From Ruminococcus sp. (GTDB lineage Bacteria > Bacillota > Clostridia > Oscillospirales > Ruminococcaceae), in the NCBI RefSeq assembly GCF_024692365.1, contig NZ_JAILMR010000044.1, positions 1 through 64,000 on the forward strand: 64,000 bases of DNA. The letters run 5' to 3'. Made by a program: the position numbers and the translations under genes. Positions 1-9,809 of the stretch are shown piece after piece. The notes below the pieces were generated by a model. That model worked only from the letters and a program-made list of their open reading frames with translations. It had not been told where the DNA came from and did not search any database. The first letter of the stretch is position 1. Each line of letters begins with the position of its first letter.

Positions 1-1140
1 TGCACGGTTCAGATAACCGTGAGCTTCACCATCGTTTGCGCCTATAACGTTGTTATCCCACAGAACGCAGGGGATACCCTTTTCCTTAGCCTTTGAAAGA
101 TAAGACTTAGCCCATCTTACACGATCTTCAGTATTGTTGAAGTCAGAAGCAGAGAACTCACCGATGATTATGGGAGCGCCCTTTATGGACTGGAGCTGAC
201 CAAAGTAACCGAACATATCGCTCAGTGCAGACTCATAATTTTCGCCCCAACCGGACTGACCGGGGAAGTTATGGTTTGCCTTGTCATCGCTTGCCATAGT
301 GAAGTAATAAGGAGCATATGCGTGAACAGACAGAGCCACATTACCTGCATTGGAAGGGATAGCTATGTTGTTGATAGCATCGTAGTTGCTGGAAGCGCAG
401 TAGCCGGGAAGCATCAGCAGACGCTCACGGTTCTGGCTGGAACCCTGTGCACGTACAGTTCTTACGAATGTCTCGTTCAGTCTGTTTATGTAGTTCCAGG
501 AATAACCGCCGTCACCTGAACCGTCGCCCCACTGCTGTACTGAGGGGTTGGATAACTGACGGGGCTCGTTCATGCCCTCGAAAATGAGGTGCTGGTCATA
601 GTTTGCGAATGTCTCAGCAACTTCAGACCAGATGCTCTTCATCTTGATCTCAGCCTGATAATAGGTGTTCTCGTTGAACTGATTTACATTGATGAAATCC
701 TCGTGGTGAATGTTCAGGATAACGAACATATCACGATCGATAGCATAGTCAACGGTCTGCTTTACATAGCTCATCCACTGATCATTTACATGGTAGCTGT
801 TGCCGCGCTGCTCAAGGTGCTCATACCAGGTCACAGGGATACGAACGGTGTTGAAACCAGCTTCCTTTACTGCCTCGAACTGCTGTGCATTAGGTGCGGG
901 CATACCCCACTGGCTGGCATACTTTTCAGGTGAAGAACCTGCAGGTACCTTTGAGTTGTGTGCGTCAAGGGTGTTACCGAGGTTCCAACCGATCTTCATC
1001 TGCGATACGATGCCCTTAGCATTCAGACCGGAAAGTGCGGATGCCTTGACATTTGAGATCGGCAGAGAAGCCACGCTCGTTGCAGCGATAGCCGCAGCGG
1101 ACATTGCGGACAGTACTTTGCCCACGACTTTTTTCTTCAT
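1..1140 (-). CDS. Secreted GH5-family cellulase/endoglucanase, N-terminal part (runs off left edge)
   Basis: Reverse-strand reading from ATG at 1140: MKKKVVGKVLSAMSAAAIAATSVASLPISNVKASA (signal peptide) then GLNAKGIVSQMKIGWNLGNTLDAHN...FNTVRIPVTWYEH, typical GH5 motifs; no stop before window edge. Confidence 0.88.
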   Translation of the reverse strand, partial: MKKKVVGKVLSAMSAAAIAATSVASLPISNVKASALSGLNAKGIVSQMKIGWNLGNTLDAHNSKVPAGSSPEKYASQWGMPAPNAQQFEAVKEAGFNTVRIPVTWYEHLEQRGNSYHVNDQWMSYVKQTVDYAIDRDMFVILNIHHEDFINVNQFNENTYYQAEIKMKSIWSEVAETFANYDQHLIFEGMNEPRQLSNPSVQQWGDGSGDGGYSWNYINRLNETFVRTVRAQGSSQNRERLLMLPGYCASSNYDAINNIAIPSNAGNVALSVHAYAPYYFTMASDDKANHNFPGQSGWGENYESALSDMFGYFGQLQSIKGAPIIIGEFSASDFNNTEDRVRWAKSYLSKAKEKGIPCVLWDNNVIGANDGEAHGYLNRA

Positions 1141-1293
1141 AGGATAATTCTCCTCTCAAAAATAGATAGTTAGTCCTTTCGCGGAAAATATGAGGCTTCC
1201 GCGAAATAGCTTACCTTTTCTCCGCACCGTGAGAGCATAGCTATCGCGCCGCGGTGAAATTCCTTCTTAATGAAAACTTTTTCCATTAGTTTA

Positions 1294-1321
1294 ATTATAC
1301 AGTTTTTTTTACAAATGTCAA
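1294..1321 (-). promoter_or_regulatory. SigA-type promoter for the GH5 gene (TTGACA-N16-TATAAT)
   Basis: Reverse strand TTGACATTTGTAAAAAAAACTGTATAAT, about 150 nt upstream of the ATG. Confidence 0.65.
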
Positions 1322-1714
1322 CCGGTTTTGGTGAACAAAGCCCAGCGTTATATGTAAAAAATTTAGCCAAATCTAATTGTCAGAAAACAAGTTCGCTATA
1401 CGTTCATAAGAAGTTCACGCATGAACTTTGTCAAGCTGTTATTTATCATTGTTAACAATGGGATATGTTATGTTTTTCAAAATTCACAGAACGAGATTTT
1501 CAAGACACTGCCATATCTTCGTGCAGGATCTCTGTTAATTGTTCTGAGGGTCGGAGAGGATAATACAAGGAACGGTCAGACTGATGAGTATCTCAACTTA
1601 CTGCCATTTTTCGGCATAAGCGGTATTTCTGTTTCCCATGAAAGTGAATTGTATATCTAAAATTTAAGAAATATATCAAAAAATTCGCCATAAAATTCAC
1701 TCGGTGGTCTGATT

Positions 1715-2385
1715 TCACTTTATCGCTATTATGACAGCGAACTTGCGGTAGGCATAAACACACTTCACTGTACCGAATCCGCTGTTTTTCAGCATTTCTG
1801 TTTCGTCCTCAACGGAGCACTCTTTATCGAACTTGCGGCGCTCCTGCCAGAGTTCGATATCCTTGTCAGTCAGACCGCTGTTATAAAGCTGACCTTCCCA
1901 GAAACTGTCATACCATTTGTTGAGCTCGGTATCCACTGCACAGAACTGGTCGTAGTTTACGAACATTCCGCCCGACGGCAGTGACCGGTATATTTTAGTA
2001 AAGAGCGACTGCTTTTCGCTTTGTTCAAGATGATGTATCGAGAGAGCGGAGATAACGGTATCAAACTGCACTTCGGGGAGTTCCTTTATATAATCCGAGA
2101 TTCGGTATGATACGTTATCAAGCCCCTGAAATCTGCGCTTTGCCACGCTGAGCATATCGTCAGCGATATCTACCAGCAGATAATCGGATTTTGGGAAATG
2201 CTTATACCAGTAGTACGCCAGCAGTCCTGTGCCCGAGCCCAGATCGACTATGCATTTTGGCGCTTTGATATTTGAAGCGATGAAGGCGGTGGTATCAATA
2301 TAAAAATCATCGAAGCAGGGGATAAATTTTTTCGGTTGATATCGTACTCCTCTGCTATCATGTTGAACTGGCTTTCTATGTTCAT
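1715..2385 (-). pseudogene. Class I SAM-dependent methyltransferase, interrupted by a frameshift near 2327-2332
   Basis: ATG at 2385 reads MNIESQFNMIAEEYDINRK then leaves frame at a 6-A tract; adding one A restores KFIPCFDDFYIDTTAFIASNIKAPKCIVDLGSGTGLLAYYWYKHFPKSDYLLVDIADDMLSVAKRRF..., continuous with the listed 1715-2155 ORF. Confidence 0.75.
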
Positions 2386-2536
2386 TTTGGTTACCTCACT
2401 TTTCTTTTGTTTGGCAGAAAATGGTTCTGCTCATGCAGATAATTATAGCATATCATGTATGATGCGTCAACAGCACCGGTATGACAGTACGCCCCTGTGT
2501 TTTTCTGTTTCATTTACTAACATTTTATACTATTAT

Positions 2537-2566
2537 AAAAGAGGGCTGCTTCGGCAACCCTCTTTT
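2537..2566. terminator. Bidirectional intrinsic terminator
   Basis: AAAAGAGGGcTGCTTCGGCAaCCCTCTTTTT, UUCG-loop hairpin with flanking A/T runs. Confidence 0.7.
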
Positions 2567-2612
2567 TCGTTGTGCGTCTGTGCCGAAGTCATTCGGTATC
2601 AGGCGTTTTTAT

Positions 2613-3959
2613 TTAAGCTATGGTACTGATATTCTTCTTATTCATGAAGACGAAATATGCGATGAAGCACATGATTATCTGCAAAACTGTTGAACACGGT
2701 GTCGCAAGACCTATCTTGAACAGCGAGCCGCCGCCTATCTTCTGCATGAGGAATGCCACGGGTATCCTCACAAGAAAAGCACCGCATATGCCCTGCACCA
2801 TAACGAATTTTGTTTTCTCGATGCCGTTGTAGAATCCCACAAAGCAGAACAGGAAACAGGTGAACAGGCAGTCGATGGCGTAGGCTTTAAGGTAATCCCA
2901 TGCAGCAGCGACGGTATCGGGCTTGTTTGAGAATATGCCCGAAAGAATATCACCGCGGAAGAAAGCCACGAAGAACATCACGATACCAAATATCAGCGAA
3001 ACTGCTATGCCGCTTTTGAGGGCTTTAACAGCACGGTCGATATGACCTGCGCCGTAGTTCTGGGCTACGAATGCAGCCATTGACTGCATGAACGCCAGCG
3101 GTACCAGCATGATGAAAGCGCAGACTTTCTGTGCCACACCAACGCCCGCAGAAGCAGTAACGCCCAGCTTATTGACTATCGCCATCAAGACCAGGAATGA
3201 CACGCTGACAAGAAAATCCTGCAATGCTATCGGTGAACCGATACGGATGATATTTCTTGCATAGTTGCCTTCAAGTTTCAGGTTTGACTTGTGGAATTCA
3301 AAAGGCAGCTTCGTTCTCCTTATTATAAAGAAGGATATGGTAACGCTGACAAGCTGTGCAAGGACGGTCGCAAGGGCTGCACCTGTCGCGCCCATGTGGA
3401 ACTTTGAAACAAAGACCAGATCGCCAACGATATTGAACGCACAAGCTATTCCGACAGCTATGAGGGGCGTTTTTGAATCGCCGAGACCTCTGAAAATACT
3501 GCCCAGCAGATTATATGCGGTTATTACGATAAATCCTCCGCCACATAAGCGGATATAGCTTTTGGTGAGGTCATAGGCTTCCGTCGGGGCTTGCATGATC
3601 TTAGCAAGTCCGCCTGCGCCGAGAACACTTATAACAGTGAAGACCACTCCCGTTATGGCAAATATCACAAGACCTGTACCTACTGTCCTCGCGGCTTCCT
3701 CGGGACGTTTCTGCCCGATGCGCTGTGCCACAGCCACCGTGATGCCCATAGAGAAGCTGACAATAAGGTTAGTCAGTGTCTGAAGTATCTGCGAGCCTGT
3801 GGAAACTGCCGAAACATCGGAATCGGTGCCGAACTGTCCCACCACCAGCAGATCTACCGCGCCGTACATAGCCTGCAGGAACATGGCAAACAGCACAGGC
3901 AGCATGAACTTCAGGAGCTTCGGCAGGATAGCTCCCTCGGTAAAGTTATTGTTATTCAT
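2613..3959 (-). CDS. MATE family efflux transporter
   Basis: 448 aa polytopic protein, MLPVLFAMFLQAMYGAVDLLVVGQFG...AVSTGSQILQTLTNLIVSFSMG. Confidence 0.9.
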   Translation of the reverse strand: MNNNNFTEGAILPKLLKFMLPVLFAMFLQAMYGAVDLLVVGQFGTDSDVSAVSTGSQILQTLTNLIVSFSMGITVAVAQRIGQKRPEEAARTVGTGLVIFAITGVVFTVISVLGAGGLAKIMQAPTEAYDLTKSYIRLCGGGFIVITAYNLLGSIFRGLGDSKTPLIAVGIACAFNIVGDLVFVSKFHMGATGAALATVLAQLVSVTISFFIIRRTKLPFEFHKSNLKLEGNYARNIIRIGSPIALQDFLVSVSFLVLMAIVNKLGVTASAGVGVAQKVCAFIMLVPLAFMQSMAAFVAQNYGAGHIDRAVKALKSGIAVSLIFGIVMFFVAFFRGDILSGIFSNKPDTVAAAWDYLKAYAIDCLFTCFLFCFVGFYNGIEKTKFVMVQGICGAFLVRIPVAFLMQKIGGGSLFKIGLATPCSTVLQIIMCFIAYFVFMNKKNISTIA

Positions 3960-4526
3960 TCACATACCTCCACAAAAAAAGCCGGACAAAACAGCAGGCG
4001 TTTCAGCCTGCGGTCTTATCCAGCATTACATTTCTATCGAATGTTTTGCCCTCCGAACCAGCAATTGTAATTATAGCACAAAGCCGTTTTGGTGTCAATC
4101 GTCAAATTGTTGAATCATCTTGCTGAACGAGGTCTTCTTTTTATTAAAAATCTTACGTTTTGCCATAAAAAAACGCTATTTGTTTACAAAATATTTCAAG
4201 ACCGCCGAAACTTACGAAATGTAATTGTTAACTTTTCGGGGTGCATTTTACTATATATAGATATCTATCAACCGTTCAAATACTATATATGGAAACGAAA
4301 ATGTTTTCTGGAGATAATTAATTAAAAAACTTCGCCTATTAAAGAAAAGTATACCCGAACTTCCTTGAAAATTGTTACGTAATAATGTATAATTTAATCA
4401 GGATAAATGATATAGGTAATTTCAATATAAATTATCAAATTTAACTAGATAGTTATTTTGAATATGTAGTTTTTATTTCGTGGTATAAACAAATAACAAA
4501 TGGTAATTTGAGTGGAGGGAATCATT

Positions 4527-6476
4527 ATGACAAAGAGATTTATCGCAGGTATTATGACTATCGCATTAGTATTTGGCGGCACAGCACTTCCTATGAGCAT
4601 GAACGTAATAGATACCTCTATAACTGCAAGCGCAGCAAACAGAGCTGAAGGTTATTTTGAGTATACTTTCACCGATGACCTCAGAAGCGGCATCAATATA
4701 CTGAATTACACAGGCAACGAATCCAACGTAGTTATACCTTCATACATCAAGGGCATACCCGTTGTTGGCATAGGCAGCTACACTTTCAGCGGCAACAAGA
4801 ACATCAACAGCGTTACAATACCCGAAACCGTTAAGACCATCGATGCATACGCTTTTTGCTACTGCTCTAACCTTTCTACCATAAACAACGGCAGAGGTCT
4901 GAAAACCTTAGGTATGAATTGTTTCTCCAACATCAATTCTCTTACCAAGATAAGCATACCCGACAGCGTTACCGAGATAGGCTACGGCGCATTTGAAGCT
5001 TGCTACAATCTTCAGACCGTCAATATGCCCGCTAATCTGACAAATATCCGCGCAAAGGCTTTCAAGGATACCAAGTGGCTGGAAAACAAGAAGAAGCAGA
5101 ACAGCCTGGTCATCGTAAACAACACAGTTATCAACGGCGAAAACTGCAGCGGTAATGTTACCATACCCATCGGCGTTACAAGCATAGGCGACGGCGCTTT
5201 TGGCGAAAACAAGAAAATCACAAACGTCAGCATACCCGGAACCGTAAAGACCATAGGCGCTTTCGCATTCGGTTGCTGCGACAAATTGAGAAACCTGATA
5301 ATACCCAACGGCGTTACCAAGATAGACTACGACGCATTCAAGGGCAGCTACAATCTCGAAAACATAATCATACCCAGCAGCGTTACAGAGATCGGCTACG
5401 ATGCTTTTACAGATACCAAGTGGCTGGCAATTCAGCAGGCAAGAAATCCTCTGGTAATAGTTAACAACATCGTTATAGACGGCAGAAAATGTTCTGGTAA
5501 CGTATTTATACCCAACGGCACAAAGGTCATCTGCGACAACGCATTCGCACTGAACAACATGATGACAAACGTTTCGATGCCTAACAGCTTAAAAGAGATC
5601 GGCGATTACGCATTCGTATCCTGCACAGCTCTCCAGAACGTAGTTATACCTGACGGCGTTACTTCCATAGGTTCAAATGCATTCCTTGAAGCAAGAAGCA
5701 TCAAGAGCGTTGATATAGCTGACAGCGTTACATATATGGGTCAGGAAGCTTTCAAAGAGTGTTCTGCACTTGCAGAAGTTACCATACCCGGCGGCATCGA
5801 GAACATCGAGCTGGCAACATTCCAGGAATGCCACAGCCTCAAGACCGTTAATATCGAATACGGCGTCAAGACTCTGGGCGAATACGCATTCTCAAACTGC
5901 AGCGCTCTTACCGATATCAATTTCGCAGGCAGCGTTGAAAACGTAAAGTGGCGCTCATTCTACGGCTGCACAAGCCTTACCGAAGTTAATTTCTACGAAG
6001 GTCTGACAACTATCGCAGCTGACGCTTTCCAGAAATGTGATTCTATAAACACTATCACTCTTCCCAAGAGCTTAACAAACATCACAGCAACATCTTTCAA
6101 TTACAGCGTTCCCAACTTCAAGATCAGAGGTTACGAAGGAACTACCGCACAGAGACTTGCAAACTATGCAAACGTTAGATTTGAGATACCCGAAGAGTCT
6201 CTGATATACAGCGAGCCCAAGCTCCAGTACAGCGAGCCCAAGACACGCAACAACAGCAACAGCGAAGCTGGTTCTCCTATAATGTCAGGCAGAGGCGATG
6301 TTAACGAAGACGGCAAGATCAACATAACCGACCTCACCAAGATCGCAGCTCACATCAAAGGCAAAAGAATACTTGCTAATTCTGATATCGCAGACGTAAA
6401 CAACGACGGAAAAGTCAACGTTACCGACATCACAAAGATCGCAGCATTCATTAAAGGCAAACTGGCACGCAACTAA
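4527..6476 (+). CDS. Secreted BspA-type leucine-rich-repeat protein with C-terminal type I dockerin
   Basis: Signal peptide MTKRFIAGIMTIALVFGG; repeated SVTEIGYGAFEACYNLQTVNMP-type LRRs; C-terminal GDVNEDGKINITDLTKIAAHIKG...ADVNNDGKVNVTDITKIAAFIKG duplicated dockerin motif; RBS GGAGG before ATG 4527. Confidence 0.9.
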   Translation: MTKRFIAGIMTIALVFGGTALPMSMNVIDTSITASAANRAEGYFEYTFTDDLRSGINILNYTGNESNVVIPSYIKGIPVVGIGSYTFSGNKNINSVTIPETVKTIDAYAFCYCSNLSTINNGRGLKTLGMNCFSNINSLTKISIPDSVTEIGYGAFEACYNLQTVNMPANLTNIRAKAFKDTKWLENKKKQNSLVIVNNTVINGENCSGNVTIPIGVTSIGDGAFGENKKITNVSIPGTVKTIGAFAFGCCDKLRNLIIPNGVTKIDYDAFKGSYNLENIIIPSSVTEIGYDAFTDTKWLAIQQARNPLVIVNNIVIDGRKCSGNVFIPNGTKVICDNAFALNNMMTNVSMPNSLKEIGDYAFVSCTALQNVVIPDGVTSIGSNAFLEARSIKSVDIADSVTYMGQEAFKECSALAEVTIPGGIENIELATFQECHSLKTVNIEYGVKTLGEYAFSNCSALTDINFAGSVENVKWRSFYGCTSLTEVNFYEGLTTIAADAFQKCDSINTITLPKSLTNITATSFNYSVPNFKIRGYEGTTAQRLANYANVRFEIPEESLIYSEPKLQYSEPKTRNNSNSEAGSPIMSGRGDVNEDGKINITDLTKIAAHIKGKRILANSDIADVNNDGKVNVTDITKIAAFIKGKLARN

Positions 6477-6553
6477 TACAGCAGGTACACAGATACCGAC
6501 AGATCAAAACCCGGGTGTAAAAATGATAATATAAATTCCCCCCACGGAAGTTT

Positions 6554-6575
6554 CCCCCGCATAGATATGCGGGGG
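6554..6575 (+). terminator. Intrinsic terminator after LRR-dockerin gene
   Basis: cccccgcatagatatgcggggg perfect inverted repeat followed by ttctt. Confidence 0.6.
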
Positions 6576-6611
6576 TTCTTCATGTGCCGTGAATGTTTTA
6601 TCCGCGCCCAG

Positions 6612-6692
6612 AAAAAACCTCCTGTGATAAGCCGAAAAGGTTTGGCGACCGCAGATCAGCTATCAAGGAGGCATCTCAATAACAAGAGATGC
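6612..6692 (-). ncRNA. Candidate small RNA (~80 nt) with own promoter and terminator
   Basis: Reverse strand: TTGATT-N17-TATGAT (6697-6725), then hairpin GCATCTC-N8-GAGATGC, then CCTCCT...AGGAGG followed by TTTTTT; no ORF with RBS. Confidence 0.5.
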
Positions 6693-6846
6693 TATTATCA
6701 TAGCACAAATTTATTAATAAATCAAGCACCGCCAATACCTGTGCTATTGTTCTGCGGGCTGCGTACATAAAAAACGATCGTCTGATCTTCCCTACTCTTG
6801 CAGTGCAGGCTGTAAGTGCCCTTTTGATCTTGTTGCAAGCGCACAA

Positions 6847-6880
6847 AAAGACCATGCAGATCTTGTTCTGCATGGTCTTT
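6847..6880 (-). terminator. Intrinsic terminator of the scr-pts operon
   Basis: AAAGACCATGCAGA-N6-TCTGCATGGTCTTT. Confidence 0.7.
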
Positions 6881-6890
6881 AAAGCTTTTG

Positions 6891-8525
6891 TTATTTGCTG
6901 AGATCAAGGCTTCTCACTTTTTCACGGAGAGGAAGCACGTAGGGCGGAGATACTGAAAGTTCGTCTATGCCCATTCTCATGAAAGTTTCGGTAAGGGTCA
7001 GGTCTGCTGCGAGTTCACCGCATATGCCTATCCATGTACCGTTCTTGTGTGCATTCTTTGCTGACATCTCGATAAGGCGAAGCACAGCTTCGTGGTGAGT
7101 ATCAACAAAGGGTTCGAGCTTTGCATTCTGGCGGTCGCAGGCGAGAGTGTACTGTGTAAGATCATTGGTGCCTACGCTGAAGAAGTCCACCATCGGTGCA
7201 AGAAGATCGCTTATAACTGCGGCGGCGGGAGTTTCTATCATTATACCTACCTCGGTATTCTCATTGAACTTTATGCCGTCGTTTTTAAGTTCAGCCTTTA
7301 CTTCTTCGCACACAGCCAGACACTTCTCAACTTCCGAAACGCTGGTTATCATCGGGAACATTATGCCCAAATCACCAAAGGCAGAAGCACGGAAAAGTGC
7401 TCTCAGCTGGGTCTTGAATATCTCGGGTCTTGTAAGGCATATACGCACAGCCCTCAGACCCAGTGCAGGGTTATCTTCCTTTTCAAGGTCGAAATAGTCT
7501 ATCTGCTTATCCGCGCCGATATCAAGGGTACGGATAATGACTTTCTTTCCTGCCATGCTTTCCAGAACTTTTCTGTAAGCACTGAACTGCTGTTCCTCGG
7601 TGGGATAGTCTTCACTTTCCAGATAAAGGAATTCGCTCCTGAACAAGCCTATGCCGCCTGCGTCATTGGCAAGCACCGAACCGATACTTCCCACTCCGCC
7701 GATATTGGCGAAAATGTTGATCTTGGTTCCGTCCACAGTGACGTTTTCCTTGCCTTTGAGTTCCTGCAAAAGCTGTTTCTTTCTGGCATCTTCAGCCTGT
7801 TTTTCGACGTATTTCGCAATAGTCGCATCATCAGGAGATACTATAAGCTGACCTGTATGACCGTCAACTATCAGCATATCACCGTCATGGATATTTTTCA
7901 GGAAATCTTCACCCGCACTTATAACTGCGGGGATATTCATGTTACGTGCAAGTATCGCGGTGTGTGAATTTGACGAACCAAAAGCCGTAACGAACGCCAG
8001 CACCTTTTCCTTGTCCAGCGAAACTGTCTCGCTGGGGGCAAGGTCATCAGCGCATATGATCATTTTTTCATCTGAACTGTTTTCAGTCTTTCCGCCGCCC
8101 ATCAGACATGAGATAAGACGGTCGGAGATATCCTTTACATCAGCGGCACGTGCCTGCATATATGCATCGTCCATGCTTGAGAACATTTCTGCAAAATTAT
8201 CAGCGGTGACAGCAACGGCATATTCTGCGTTGACTTTCTGAGTCTCGATGATGCTCTTTATAGAATCATTATAATCCTCATCATCAAGCATCATGAGGTG
8301 TACCTCAAATATCTCGGCATTGGCTTCGCCAACTTCTTTGAGAGCCTTGCTGTGTATCTCTTCGAGCTGTTGTGCTGCCATTTCCTTTGCAGTTTCAACA
8401 CGTGCAAGTTCTTTTTCGGTGTCATCGACAGTCATACGGCGGACATCAGCTGAATTTCGGCTGAATACCGATACTTTACCGACTGCGACCGCACCGTAGA
8501 CTCCTTTGCCCTGATAAACGACCAT
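6891..8525 (-). CDS. ptsI: Phosphoenolpyruvate-protein phosphotransferase (PTS enzyme I)
   Basis: SSNSHTAILARNMNIPAV active-site His region; GIGLFRSEFLYL; EVGIMIETPAAA; ATG at 8525 preferred over the listed GTG. Confidence 0.93.
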   Translation of the reverse strand: MVVYQGKGVYGAVAVGKVSVFSRNSADVRRMTVDDTEKELARVETAKEMAAQQLEEIHSKALKEVGEANAEIFEVHLMMLDDEDYNDSIKSIIETQKVNAEYAVAVTADNFAEMFSSMDDAYMQARAADVKDISDRLISCLMGGGKTENSSDEKMIICADDLAPSETVSLDKEKVLAFVTAFGSSNSHTAILARNMNIPAVISAGEDFLKNIHDGDMLIVDGHTGQLIVSPDDATIAKYVEKQAEDARKKQLLQELKGKENVTVDGTKINIFANIGGVGSIGSVLANDAGGIGLFRSEFLYLESEDYPTEEQQFSAYRKVLESMAGKKVIIRTLDIGADKQIDYFDLEKEDNPALGLRAVRICLTRPEIFKTQLRALFRASAFGDLGIMFPMITSVSEVEKCLAVCEEVKAELKNDGIKFNENTEVGIMIETPAAAVISDLLAPMVDFFSVGTNDLTQYTLACDRQNAKLEPFVDTHHEAVLRLIEMSAKNAHKNGTWIGICGELAADLTLTETFMRMGIDELSVSPPYVLPLREKVRSLDLSK

Positions 8526-8560
8526 AACAGTCACCGCCCTTTCGTTTGTATCAAAGTGTA

Positions 8561-8821
8561 TTAAAGATTAGCGTCCATGAATTCTGCGATCTGCTGTAAT
8601 GCTGCCTCTTCGTCGTCACCGGTAATTGTGAACTTGACTGTATCGCCGCATTTTACGCCCAGTCCCATTATCTTCATCAGGGCTGTTCCACTTACAGGTG
8701 GTTTACCCTCTTTCTCGATAGTGACGGTGCTGGAAAAAGTTTTTATAAGCTTGACAAGATTGCCTGCAGGTCTTGCGTGGATACCAATTTCGTCTTCGAT
8801 AATGTACGTAAATTCTTTCAT
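8561..8821 (-). CDS. ptsH: HPr phosphocarrier protein lacking the regulatory Ser46
   Basis: GIHARPAG catalytic His; SGTALMKIMGLGVKCGD where Bacillus HPr has LKSIMGVMSLGIAKG. Confidence 0.88.
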   Translation of the reverse strand: MKEFTYIIEDEIGIHARPAGNLVKLIKTFSSTVTIEKEGKPPVSGTALMKIMGLGVKCGDTVKFTITGDDEEAALQQIAEFMDANL

Positions 8822-8846
8822 ATCAGTTATTCCTTTCGTATCATAA

Positions 8847-9809
8847 TTATATTTCCTGCATCTCGTCCTGAGTCGGATAAGACGCTATCGCACCTTTTCG
8901 CTGAACGCTCAGCGCACAGAATCTGTTGGCGAATGTCAGACATTCAAGCAGTTTTTCTTCTGTGATATCTCCCAACATATCATCATTCTCTGTGATATCT
9001 CTGAGCTTCCACAGGAATGCACCTGTGAAACCATCGCCTGCACCTGTCGTATCGACCGCTTTCACCTTTATCGACGGTGCATAGACCTTAATATTCTTCG
9101 TGAACGCATAAGCGCCGTCAGCGCCGCAGGTATACAGCACAAGCTTCACGCCCTGACTAAACATATTCTGCACGCTCGTATCGATATCATCTGCGCCTGT
9201 TACATAGCTTAGTTCTTCATCGGATATCTTTACGATATCGCTGAGTGGAATGAACTCCCGCACCGCACTCACCAGTGCTTCGGTGCTGTCCCACAGGTTG
9301 AAGCGAAGATTGGGGTCAAAGCTTATTATGCCGCCCTTTTCGCGCATTATCCCGATGGCTTTTTTATGTGCCTGCTTCATCGGAAAATCTCCGATATCCA
9401 CACTGCAGAAATGCAGAGCGAAAACATCATCGAAGTATTCTTCCTTTACGCTTTCCTCGCTGTAAAGCATATCTGCCGAGGGTTTGCGGTAAAATGAGAA
9501 AGTTCTTCCGCCGTCTTTTTCAAGGGATACAAACGCAAGTGCCGTATTTGCTTTGTCTGTAAGGGATATGCAGTCAGTATCAACATTGACAGCTTTCAGT
9601 TCGCCGATTATCTTGTGTCCGAATGGGTCATCCCCCAGCTGAGTTATCATTTTCGATCTTCCGCCCAGCTTTGAGAATGCCGCGCACACATTTGCGGGAG
9701 CTCCGCCTACTTTCGGCGAGAACGCCGAAACTTCATCGAATGAGCAGCCGCTCCTGTCGGGGATAAAGTCGATAAGCGCTTCACCTATCGCCGCAAGCAC
9801 ATTATTCAT
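8847..9809 (-). CDS. scrK: PfkB-family fructokinase
   Basis: GGAPANVCAAFSKLGG and DTTGAGDGFTGAF motifs; next to GH32 and EII-sucrose genes. Confidence 0.85.
   Translation of the reverse strand: MNNVLAAIGEALIDFIPDRSGCSFDEVSAFSPKVGGAPANVCAAFSKLGGRSKMITQLGDDPFGHKIIGELKAVNVDTDCISLTDKANTALAFVSLEKDGGRTFSFYRKPSADMLYSEESVKEEYFDDVFALHFCSVDIGDFPMKQAHKKAIGIMREKGGIISFDPNLRFNLWDSTEALVSAVREFIPLSDIVKISDEELSYVTGADDIDTSVQNMFSQGVKLVLYTCGADGAYAFTKNIKVYAPSIKVKAVDTTGAGDGFTGAFLWKLRDITENDDMLGDITEEKLLECLTFANRFCALSVQRKGAIASYPTQDEMQEI

Noticed and set aside
589-1147. Plus-strand ORFs across 271-1147
   Set aside because: Antisense to the clearly coding GH5 cellulase on the minus strand.
6567-6907. Short ORFs between the LRR gene and ptsI as small proteins
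   Set aside because: No RBS, and they overlap the sRNA-like promoter/hairpin/terminator and the scr-pts terminator.
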